Of a stretch of DNA of 21,989 bases, positions 5,859 through 14,200 are shown piece after piece. Source of the DNA: a virus; the IMG/VR virus record IMGVR_UViG_3300043409_000563, positions 1 to 21,989 of that record; one strand, written 5' to 3'. Under the pieces are notes generated by a model. The model ran no database searches. It had not been told where the DNA came from and was given only the letters and a program-made list of their open reading frames with translations. A program made the translations under genes and the position numbers. Position 1 is the first letter of the stretch. Each line of letters opens with the position of its first letter.

Positions 5859-6776
5859 ATGGCTGACGCGGCTGAGACGGAACTGCAGACGACAACGACC
5901 GTGGTGAACTTCGACGATGCGTTCGCGATGCTCGCGGACATCGACAAGAAGTTCGAAGATGATGTGGCGGCGGGCAAGACACCCACGCCTCCTGCAGCCC
6001 AAGAGACGCCCGCTGAGACCCCGGCTCCTGCTCCGGCTGCCGAGGAGCCCAAGGTCGAGGAGAAGCCCGCAGAGGCCCCCGCACCGGCCCCTGCACCGGC
6101 TCCGGCTCCCGCTGCCGAGGAGGAGGACGAGGAAGCCACCGACGACGTGCTCGCGAAGCTCGCGAAGCTGGTGAAGGAAACACCGGCAGCGCCCGCACCG
6201 GCACCCGCGCCTGCCCCTGCCGCCGAGCCGCAGCTGCTCAGCGACGAGGAGAGCAGCTTCGTCCAGAACTACGAGAAGGAGTGGCCGGACATCGCGAAGG
6301 CCGAGAGCCTGCGCCGCAAGGTCGAGTACAAGCAGCTCGTGAACTACGTCTTCTCGCAGGTGGCGCAGGAACTGCGGCCCCTGTTCGAAACGGTGCAGGT
6401 GCTGTCCACGCGCACCCACCACCAAGACCTCACATCCAAGGTGGAAGATTACGACAACGTCCGTGACAAGGTCATCGACTGGGTCGGCAAGCAGCCCACA
6501 TATTTGCAGGTTGCGTACAAACATGTTATTGAGAACGGAACGGTCGATGAGATCAGCGATCTCGTGGGCCGGTTCAAGCGAGAAACAGGTGCTGTGACGG
6601 CACAGCCAGTGGCCCCGGCCCCGGCACCTGCGAAGAAGGAAACTGAGCTGCCTTCAGCGACCAAACAAGCGGCTGCTGCATTGGCCCCAGTCAGTTCCAA
6701 ACGGTCGGCAGTACCGCAGGCCGCAGACCCCAACGACTTTGAGGCTGCGTTTGCGTCATTCGCCAGCAAAATGTGA
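5859..6776 (+). CDS. Scaffolding protein (probable)
   Basis: 305 residues, ATG with GAGGAG at 6-nt spacing. It would direct assembly of capsid subunits into a prohead and then leave. It lies immediately before the major capsid gene, the classic scaffold position. Composition fits: highly charged, with acidic helices at the N-terminus, two Ala/Pro/Glu-rich hinge stretches (about residues 46-90 and 106-125), a helical core (about 127-245) and another Pro/Ala linker before a short C-terminal helix (DPNDFEAAFASFASKM) that could be the capsid-binding end. No protease motif is seen. Confidence 0.82.
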   Translation: MADAAETELQTTTTVVNFDDAFAMLADIDKKFEDDVAAGKTPTPPAAQETPAETPAPAPAAEEPKVEEKPAEAPAPAPAPAPAPAAEEEDEEATDDVLAKLAKLVKETPAAPAPAPAPAPAAEPQLLSDEESSFVQNYEKEWPDIAKAESLRRKVEYKQLVNYVFSQVAQELRPLFETVQVLSTRTHHQDLTSKVEDYDNVRDKVIDWVGKQPTYLQVAYKHVIENGTVDEISDLVGRFKRETGAVTAQPVAPAPAPAKKETELPSATKQAAAALAPVSSKRSAVPQAADPNDFEAAFASFASKM

Positions 6777-6797
6777 ACTTAAATTGGAGCTAAACCC

Positions 6798-7832
6798 ATG
6801 AACGCGATCACCTACGGTGACATCTCCCCGGCAGTCGCAGCCTATGCTGTTGTTCGCATGCTCAAGCGCGCGATGCCTTTCCTCCAGCTGGAGAAGTTCG
6901 GCCAGACCTACCCTCTGCCGACGAACTCCACCCAGACCGCCAAGTTTCGTCGCTACTTCCTCAGCGGCGCGACCGGCACGGCGGGCAACAGCTCGGGCAA
7001 CTACTACATGCCGGTGGCTACCACGCCGCTGGTTGAAGGCGTGACCCCGGCTGGCAGCAAGCTCGCCAATCAGGACTACACGGTGACACTCGCCCAGTAC
7101 GGCGACTACGTGACCATCACCGACGTGGTCGAAGACACGCACACCGACAAGGTGCTCGCGGAAGCCACCGACATCCTCGGTGAACAGGCGGCTCTCACCG
7201 TCGAGACGCTGCGCTTCAACGTCCTCAAGGCAGGCACCAACGTGTTCCTCGGAAACAGCGTTGGTTCACGCGATGCGATCGTCACCGCGATCTCGCTCAC
7301 CGACCAGCGCCGTGTGACCACTGCCCTCAACCGGCAGAACGCGAAGAAGATCACATCGGTCGTCGCATCCAACGCCGACTTCAACACGAAGTCCGTGGAA
7401 GCGTCCTACATGGCGGTGTGCCATCCCGACCTCGAAACGGACATCCGTGGCATGACCGGCTTCAAGCCGGTGGCTGACTACGGGCCGCACACTTCGCCCT
7501 TCGAAGGCGAGATCGGCTCGGTCGAGCAGGTGCGCTACCTGACCTCGACCGTGATCGCTCCGTGGGCGGATGCCGGTGGCAACAAGGGCGCGATGCGCTC
7601 GACCTCGGGCACCAAGGCCGATGTCTACCCGGTCCTGATCTTCGCTCGCGACGCCTTCGGTATCGTCCCGCTCAAGGGCAAGTCGTCCATGACCCCCATG
7701 GTCGTGAACCCGAAGCCCTCGGCAGGCGACCCGCTGGCCCAGCGCGGCACTGTCGGCTGGAAGCTGTGGACCGCCACGGTGATCCTGCAGGAAGCCTTCA
7801 TGGCTCGCCTTGAGGTCGCTGCGACGGCCTAA
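6798..7832 (+). CDS. Major capsid protein, N4-gp56 family
   Basis: 344 residues, ATG with GGAG at 8-nt spacing. It is the HK97-fold shell subunit. The N-terminal half matches the N4-gp56 family pattern I know: RMLKRAMPFLQLEKFGQ, then PLPTNSTQTAKFRRY, LVEGVTPAGSKL, and VTLAQYGDYVTITDVVEDTH. The usual C-terminal part follows, with FARDAFGIVPLKG and a final QEAFMARLEV strand. Length is normal and the gene is intact. It is followed by a terminator-like hairpin, which may set the amount of downstream message relative to capsid. Confidence 0.95.
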   Translation: MNAITYGDISPAVAAYAVVRMLKRAMPFLQLEKFGQTYPLPTNSTQTAKFRRYFLSGATGTAGNSSGNYYMPVATTPLVEGVTPAGSKLANQDYTVTLAQYGDYVTITDVVEDTHTDKVLAEATDILGEQAALTVETLRFNVLKAGTNVFLGNSVGSRDAIVTAISLTDQRRVTTALNRQNAKKITSVVASNADFNTKSVEASYMAVCHPDLETDIRGMTGFKPVADYGPHTSPFEGEIGSVEQVRYLTSTVIAPWADAGGNKGAMRSTSGTKADVYPVLIFARDAFGIVPLKGKSSMTPMVVNPKPSAGDPLAQRGTVGWKLWTATVILQEAFMARLEVAATA

Positions 7833-7839
7833 CGATAAC

Positions 7840-7872
7840 GGGGGTGGCCTAGCGCCGCCCCTTTCATCCTTT
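7840..7872 (+). terminator. Terminator-like hairpin after the capsid gene
   Basis: GGGGTGGC (7841-7848) pairs with GCCGCCCC (7854-7861), with one G-T wobble and a 5-nt loop, followed by TTTCATCCTTT. The tract is interrupted, so partial termination is likely. It sits between the capsid gene and the next late gene in an otherwise continuous operon. Confidence 0.6.
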
Positions 7873-7897
7873 CCACATCCTTCTAGGAGTTACGAAT

Positions 7898-8242
7898 ATG
7901 ACAACCACCACAGTAGCAGCGCGGTCTCAGGCGCGGGGTATCTCGAACTTCGCCTCTGGCTCCTTCACTTCGGACGGCAACGTCACGAACATCACGCTCG
8001 GCTTCGTGCCGCGCTACATGAAGGTGTTCAACAACACCGACGTGATCCAGTGGGAGAAGACCGAAGGCATGGCGGCAGCCGACGCGGTGAAGACCGTGGC
8101 AGGCTCCACCGGGGCCAGCGACACGATCGCCACGACCGTCGAGACCGGCTCCGATGTGCTGTTCAACAGCGACGGCACGGTGTCCCTGTCGGCGGCTCTC
8201 GTCGGCAGCTCCAAGGCGATCTCTTGGATCGCAATGGCCTGA
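7898..8242 (+). CDS. Hypothetical virion protein downstream of capsid
   Basis: 114 residues, ATG with AGGAG at 8-nt spacing. Thr/Ser/Ala/Gly-rich with alternating beta pattern (VTNITLGFVPRYMKVFNN, then SDVLFNSDGTVSLSAALVGS), no membrane segment. The place directly after the capsid gene and the all-beta look suggest a head decoration or accessory capsid protein. This is inference from context; I do not recognise a named family. Confidence 0.8.
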   Translation: MTTTTVAARSQARGISNFASGSFTSDGNVTNITLGFVPRYMKVFNNTDVIQWEKTEGMAAADAVKTVAGSTGASDTIATTVETGSDVLFNSDGTVSLSAALVGSSKAISWIAMA

Positions 8243-8247
8243 TGAAC

Positions 8248-8269
8248 TGAGGGGGCTCCGGCCCCCTCA
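8248..8269 (+). terminator. Perfect hairpin with TCCG loop, no T-run
   Basis: TGAGGGGGC (8248-8256) / GCCCCCTCA (8261-8269), a 9-bp perfect stem closed by a TCCG tetraloop of the UNCG type. The sequence after it is AAACCACTT, so intrinsic termination is doubtful. It may instead stabilise the 3' end of the capsid-region message or mark a processing site. Confidence 0.5.
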
Positions 8270-8320
8270 AACCACTTCTCGGGGGCGCGTATGCTCTACC
8301 CAGTATCGGAGGCCACGGCC

Positions 8321-8575
8321 ATGGACGGCAACACCATCAGGATCATGCGCCACAAGAATGGCTTCGAAATCGAGATGCGCGATCCGAAGATCGAAGAAGC
8401 CAATCGCAAGGCCAAGGGTGGCCGATGGCAGAACCCCGAGGTCTCCTACGTGTTCAAGACATTCAAGGAGCTGCAGGACTTCCTGACGGCCAACCTTGAG
8501 AAGGCGCTGCCGGTGCCAAAGCCGGACGCATACGAAACCAGCTTCGCGGAAGCTGCAACAGAGGACGACGACTGA
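8321..8575 (+). CDS. Hypothetical protein, connector region
   Basis: 84 residues from ATG at 8321, chosen because GGAGG lies at 8-nt spacing. An in-frame ATG at 8291 would add 10 residues but has only a G-run upstream. Pattern: short beta strand IRIMRHKNGFEIEM, a helix DPKIEEANRKAK, strand VSYVFKT and helix FKELQDFLTANLEK, then an acidic tail. I believe similar small proteins occur in this place in other podovirus-like genomes with N4-gp56 capsids, but I cannot name a function. It is coupled to the next gene by TGATG. Confidence 0.78.
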   Translation: MDGNTIRIMRHKNGFEIEMRDPKIEEANRKAKGGRWQNPEVSYVFKTFKELQDFLTANLEKALPVPKPDAYETSFAEAATEDDD

Positions 8576-8919
8576 TGACGGACTTTGACGACATCGAACC
8601 GAACCTGCCGCCCGCCAAGAGCAGCAGGACCGCCAAGAAGGCTGACGCCAAGGTGCGGAAACCTCAGACAGTTACGGCACCCGGCAAGGTGCGTCTCGTT
8701 GTCGAGGAAAACGATAGCATTCCGCCCACCGGCCTGTTCCTCGGGCTCAATGGTATCGGTTATCTCCTGCGCCCCGGCGAGGAGGTTGAGGTGCCGCTCG
8801 GCGTGAAGGAAATTCTGGACCACGCCGTGATGTCCACGCCGCAGATGGACCCCTCCACGCAGCAGGTCATTGGCTATCGTGAAAGAATGCGCTATCCCTA
8901 CCGGCTAGTGACCACCTGA
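8575..8919 (+). CDS. Hypothetical conserved phage protein
   Basis: 114 residues, ATG overlapping the previous stop by one base, GAGGA at 9-nt spacing. Residues 1-36 are polar, Lys-rich and likely disordered. Residues 37-112 form a compact beta domain (GKVRLVVEENDSIPPTGLFL, GYLLRPGEEVEVPLG, then QQVIGYRERMRYPYRLV). I recall this type of small protein between capsid and adaptor genes in related phages. Function unknown; a minor head or connector part is plausible. Confidence 0.82.
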   Translation: MTDFDDIEPNLPPAKSSRTAKKADAKVRKPQTVTAPGKVRLVVEENDSIPPTGLFLGLNGIGYLLRPGEEVEVPLGVKEILDHAVMSTPQMDPSTQQVIGYRERMRYPYRLVTT

Positions 8920-8933
8920 CATGAGGCCGACCG

Positions 8934-9695
8934 ATGAACCTTCAGGAGCTGCTGGACGAGCTTCGGGTTAATATCCTGAACGACCGTACCGACCGAATTG
9001 AAGGGTCGTCGGACTATCTCTGGACTGATGCGACGCTGATCCGATACATCAATGAGGCTCAGCGTCGCTTCGCACGTCAGGGGCTTGTGATCCGCGACAG
9101 CAAGACCACCGAGGTCTGCGAAGTCACGATGCAGACCGGCGTCGAGGAGTATACCCTTCACCAATCAGTGCTCGCAGTCATCTCCGCGAAGATCGCGGAC
9201 GATACGTTCGACTTGCGCCGGGGCGGACATTCGATGTTCGACAGCTACCGCGCGCCGGACGATCAGGTCTTCGATGTGAACCAGTTCGCATCTGCCGCGC
9301 CGGGCAAGCCACTCGTGTTCTCGACCGACGAGACACTGGTAGCGGATGACAACGGCTCCGTCAGTGTGGTGTCCATGCGCCTGTATCCGAAACCTTCTGC
9401 GGACTACAACGGGCTCAAAGTCAAGCTGCGTGTTGTGCGGCTCCCGATCGAACCGCTGAAGGGTCTGAAGCAGGTGCCGGAGGTTCCCGAGGATCACCAT
9501 CTCGACATGCTCGACTGGGCGGCGTATCTGGCGCTGCGCGTCGTCGATCACGATGCAGGTAATCCGGGTCGCGCGCACGAGTTCCGCAAGATGTTCGAAA
9601 ATCATGTGCGGGATGCGCGGGCCACCGCGATGCGCAAGTTGTTCGCCCCGGCAGGTTGGGGCTTTGGCCGTAACGGCTTTATCTGGGAGCACTGA
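8934..9695 (+). CDS. Head-tail adaptor/connector protein
   Basis: 253 residues, ATG with GAGG at 7-nt spacing. Helical N-terminus (LQELLDELRVNILND, then WTDATLIRYINEAQRRFARQ) is the typical opening of phage adaptor proteins that bind below the portal. A beta-rich middle follows (about 55-175), then a helical C-terminus (HLDMLDWAAYLALRVVDHDA, then HEFRKMFENHVRDARATAM). Length and position after the capsid block fit a podoviral adaptor. The exact family is not certain. Confidence 0.8.
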   Translation: MNLQELLDELRVNILNDRTDRIEGSSDYLWTDATLIRYINEAQRRFARQGLVIRDSKTTEVCEVTMQTGVEEYTLHQSVLAVISAKIADDTFDLRRGGHSMFDSYRAPDDQVFDVNQFASAAPGKPLVFSTDETLVADDNGSVSVVSMRLYPKPSADYNGLKVKLRVVRLPIEPLKGLKQVPEVPEDHHLDMLDWAAYLALRVVDHDAGNPGRAHEFRKMFENHVRDARATAMRKLFAPAGWGFGRNGFIWEH

Positions 9696-9697
9696 TC

Positions 9698-11185
9698 ATG
9701 GCTGACGGCGTCACGATTTCGAGGAACACACCGGACGAGATGGATAAGTGGCTCAAGGGCCAAATCCAGCTCAATCAGAAGCTCTACGGAGAAGACGAGA
9801 CAGCGCGTGCCGCGAAGAACGCGAGCCCGAAGATTGGCGATGTCATGGACTTCGGCGCAGGCTCGTTCGGCAAGTACGTGACAGGTGCAGACGGCAAGCC
9901 GACGACGGTCCCGGTCGATGCGACCGGCAAGGCGCTGCAGGCTGCCCCGGAGCAGCCGAAGTTCTCGCGCGAGCAGCTGGATGCGTACTACGCGAAGCCA
10001 GAGAACAAGCCGTACCCGCTGACGAGCTTCGCCCTCGGTTACGCCGATGGCTCCTCGCGCTGGCTCAACAACAACTCCTTTGGCCTGATCCCGTCATTCG
10101 CTGACACGATGGCGAAGAACAAGGGCATCCCTGCAGACCAAGCGCAGATGATCCTCGACGCCGGTATCCGTGCGAACGACAAGTCGGGCTTCGCGGGTCA
10201 GGCGATCAGCACGGCGGCTCCCACGGCGCTGTCGATCATGGCCGCAGGCGAGGCGCTTCCGGCGATCTGGGCAGGCAAGGGCGCGGCGCTGAAGGGCGGC
10301 GTAGAGATCGCGAAGGGGCTTGGCCGAATGGCGAAGGCGGCGGCGCCTGAGATCGGCACGGCACTTGGCACGGCGGTCAGCATGCCCTTCGCCATGCGAG
10401 GCATGCTTGACGATGCAACGAAGACGCCTGCGTCGGAGCAGAACGCGGCAACGGCCCCTTCCGCAACTGCTCCTGCAGCCACGGCTCCGGCTGTGGCTGC
10501 ACCTGCGGTTCAGGGCGCGACACAGAACGCGCCATCGATCGGAGATCAGCTCGTGAGCCCGCCCTCGACCGTCAACATCGGCGGCACGAGCTACACGCGC
10601 AGCGTCGATCCGCAGTCGAAGACAGGCATGTACTACGGCACCGACAAGCAGGGCGGCGTCATGGCGCTGTCCGAGCAGGATGTGGCTGGCAAGCTCCAAG
10701 CGGAGAGCGCGGAGAAGGGCCGGGCATTCCTGCCGGAAGTCTACGAGCTGCGGACCGTCAACCCGATGGGCGCTCCGGTGCGCGGGATGGCGAACCTGCG
10801 CGAGATCGACAGGAACAATTTCACACCTGAGGTCGAGAAGGAATTCCAGCAGGTGTCGGAGAACACAGGCACCTCCCTGCAGCAGCTGCGCCAGATCGCG
10901 GCAGGCCGGGCAGCGGCAGGCTGGGGCTACGGCCTCGGTCGTGCGGACCGGGCAACAGCGCCGGTCACAAGTGCTGATGTCGCCGCGAGCCAGTGGAACA
11001 CACTGCAGCAGGCGATGGAGGGATCAATCGCTGCGGCGGGTGATGACCCGAAGAAGAAGCGAGTGGTCTACGACGCATGGACATCGGTGCTGGCGAACAT
11101 CAACGGGGCCAAGAGTGGCAAGAGCGTTGATCAGGCACTGGAGACCCTGCAGCAGATCATGAGCGAACAGGGTCAGGCCGAATAG
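9698..11185 (+). CDS. Internal virion/ejection protein (probable)
   Basis: 495 residues, ATG with GGGAG at 8-nt spacing. Residues about 1-115 are polar. Residues about 165-245 are an Ala/Gly-rich amphipathic or hydrophobic stretch (AISTAAPTALSIMAAGEALP and onward) that could insert into membranes. Residues about 250-277 are an Ala/Pro/Thr hinge. After a small beta segment (VNIGGTSYTRS) the C-terminal half is helical and Gln/Ala-rich. No enzyme motif is found. It stands directly before the giant ejection-type gene, and the Ala/Gly-rich membrane-active design is shared with it, so a role as a partner injected with the DNA is inferred. Confidence 0.65.
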   Translation: MADGVTISRNTPDEMDKWLKGQIQLNQKLYGEDETARAAKNASPKIGDVMDFGAGSFGKYVTGADGKPTTVPVDATGKALQAAPEQPKFSREQLDAYYAKPENKPYPLTSFALGYADGSSRWLNNNSFGLIPSFADTMAKNKGIPADQAQMILDAGIRANDKSGFAGQAISTAAPTALSIMAAGEALPAIWAGKGAALKGGVEIAKGLGRMAKAAAPEIGTALGTAVSMPFAMRGMLDDATKTPASEQNAATAPSATAPAATAPAVAAPAVQGATQNAPSIGDQLVSPPSTVNIGGTSYTRSVDPQSKTGMYYGTDKQGGVMALSEQDVAGKLQAESAEKGRAFLPEVYELRTVNPMGAPVRGMANLREIDRNNFTPEVEKEFQQVSENTGTSLQQLRQIAAGRAAAGWGYGLGRADRATAPVTSADVAASQWNTLQQAMEGSIAAAGDDPKKKRVVYDAWTSVLANINGAKSGKSVDQALETLQQIMSEQGQAE

Positions 11186-11205
11186 TTTAATCTGGAGAAC
11201 GTTTC

Positions 11206-14200
11206 GTGGATACGAAGCTCGACAGCTCAAAGTTTCCTCTACTCAACGAACTGATGCGCAACCCGCCGCCTGCGGTGGAAGCCGAGAAGCCGCAGAACAC
11301 CGGCTGGCTCGCGCCCGGCATCAGCGCCGGTATCGACAATATGCAGTCGAGCTTCGGCAGCTACATCCAGTCCGTGGGTGACATCGCGCGGTCGCCCACT
11401 ATCGCCCAGTTCGGTAAGGACATGGCGGTGCGCAACGATCTGGAAGCTGCGCAGAATGGGCGTCCCGACCGCGAGAGCTTTCGTGACCTGCAAAGCTGGT
11501 CTGAGGTGCCGAGCTTCGTTGGCTATCAGGTCGCGAAGCAAGTGCCGCAGATCGGCGCGAGCTTGCTGGCCGCATGGCTGGGCAAGAAGTTTGTCACACC
11601 ATACATGCCGGAAGCAGCGGCCACAGTCGGTGCGAAGGTGCCGGGCTGGCTCGGCGGTGGTGGCGCGCTCGTAGGCGACGCCGCAAAGAAGAAGGGTGCC
11701 GAGTGGGCTGCAGCGATGGCCGCGCAGGTTCCGCTCAACTTCCCGCTGGCTGCAGGCAGCATGTACAGTGAGGCCGACGCGGCAGGAAACGCCGGGCCGG
11801 GCGCTGCGCTCGCGGCGAACGCGCTCGCGATCCCGTACTCCATCATGGAAGGCTTCCAGCCCGCCGCATTGGAGAGCGCACTGGCAAAGGGCCTCACCGG
11901 CAACTTCCTCAAGCGCGTAGGAATGAGTTCCGCAGTCGGCGCGGCGACAGAGACCGTGACCGAAGGTGTGCAGACCGGCATGGAGCAGGCGTTCCGTACC
12001 GACCTGCCTCTGCGCGACAAGCTAAGCAACGTCGTCGAAGGCGCGCTCACGGGTGGCATGGTCGGCGGCATCCTCGGCTCGTTCGGTGGTATCCGCAGGC
12101 TCAAGACTGCCGACCCCGCATCGGTCACGAATGATGACATCGGCAAGATCGTCGATGATGCTACATCCGACAAGATGGCTCAGCCGCCGACGCCGATGCA
12201 GCGTGACGGCGCTCCGATGCCGCCTCTGCGCGATAACCGCCCGCTTGGTGCGCGCACGGCTGACGGCAAGAACTACGCCATCCCGACTGAAGAACTGATG
12301 GCCGGGCTTGCCAAGGCGCAGCAGCACCAGATGGACGTGCAGCAAGGTGCACAGCGGAATGACTTCGCCGCCTACTTCGGCACCGAGCAGTCTCCGGTGA
12401 CTGAGAACCCGGCGACAACGACGATCATGGAACGCATCAAGCAGGAGCTTGACCTGCGCGATCAGGAGCAGCAGGGGATCGCGCCGGTCGAGGACCCTGC
12501 GGTCGCCGCCGACATGATGCGCACCATCGCGCAGGGTCCGATGCAGGGTGAGGTGCGTACCTACGAGGACACGCGGAACCCGGCCTACGAGGCACCTGCG
12601 CCGGTCGCGGCTGAGCCCGCACCTGTGGCTCCGTTTGCCAGCCCTGCCTCCGAACCCACATTTGAGCTGTTTGATCCTCAGGGTGAGCGCCTTGGGGAGC
12701 AGCAGGCTCCGGTGTCGAAGAATGTCGAGGTGCCGCCCGACACCAAGGAGATCGCTGCGCGCAAGACCGAGACCTCCAAGCTCCTCGGGGACAACAAGTC
12801 TCAGTGGGCGAAGGACATCATCAATGCTCCGACCAAGGACAATGTCGATGTCTTGAGCAACGCGCTGAAGACAATGGACAGCTACGACGCGCGGAACGTG
12901 AAGCCGCCGTCGAAGCTGCTGGAGTACCTGCGCGCCGAGAAGGTCGTGGACGACAAGGGTGTCCGGCGCAACATCCCTGCTGAGCTGGATGCGGCAGCCG
13001 CCAAGGTCGATGAGCTGCAGGCGCGTGCCCGGCAGCTTGGCACGGCGCAGGCGCTGGCCGAGGCGAAGAAGTTCCAGAAGGAGCAGTACGACCCGCTGCT
13101 GGCGACTGCCACGAAGCTCAAGGAAGCTGCGAAGCGGCAGTCCGTGACGCAGCAGGCTCCTGTGGGCGCGGAAGGCATCGACGCGGATCAGCTCATCGGC
13201 AACAAGCAGTCCGAAGGATCGACCGCATACGAGGCCGCGCAGACATTGGAGCGCGCAGCCCCTGTGTGGGATGCGGTGCTCGGCAAGGCGAACGACAGCG
13301 CACCGCTCGCAAAGGTGAAGACTGAAAATCTTCTATCTGAACTCGCAGCTGTTCAATCGCGGGCCATCACCGGGACGGCCAACACTGAGTGGGCGCAGCT
13401 GTTCGGTGAGCAGCCCGGCGTGTCGATGCCGCGCAAGACGGACGTGGCGCGTACTCAGCAGCTCCAGCAGGAACTGGCCCGGCGCGATGCAGCGGCTCCG
13501 GCGCAGGCCGAGAAGCCGGTCAGTGGTTCGCGCGACATGTTCGGCAAGCGGGCTCCCATCGACCTGAGTGCTGAGCAGCTTAATCCGGCGCAGAAGTACG
13601 CCGCGTCGCTCACGTCGTCGAAGACGCAGGGTGCCGCGAGCTTCGTGGTCGATAACCTCAAGTACGCCGAGGACGAGGGCACCGTGGTCCGCACGGTCGC
13701 CAACGAGATCGCCAAGATGCAGCAGGCCGGTAAGGCGCTGCCCAGCTTCCTGCGTGACATGGGGCAGAACATCGGCCTCATTGACGAGAGCGGCAAGGTT
13801 CGCGATCTCAACAAGGAGCTTCGCGATGCGCAGAAGAAGCTCGCCAACATGTGGGCTGCCGCGAAGAAGGCCGGTGGCGATGGCAAGCAGGCGCAGGCGT
13901 ACCAGCGCCAGACCGTGCAGCCGCTGATCGACACAGCAGAGCGCATCAACGCCGCGCTGACACTTGCACCCAAGCCCGCGTCGGACATCAGGCAGGGCGG
14001 TGTGCGCGAGATGATGCTGAACCCTGCCGAGGCAGCAGTGGCAATGCCTGCCCAGCGTGAGGGCGTGACACTGGAACGCAAGCTGGCGATGCTCGGCACA
14101 ATCGCGAAGGACAACAGCCCGAAGGTGCGCCACATGCACGCTGCGGCTCGCGATGCGCGGGCCATGGTCGAGAGCTTTGCGCCCAACGCGACGGCGGCGA

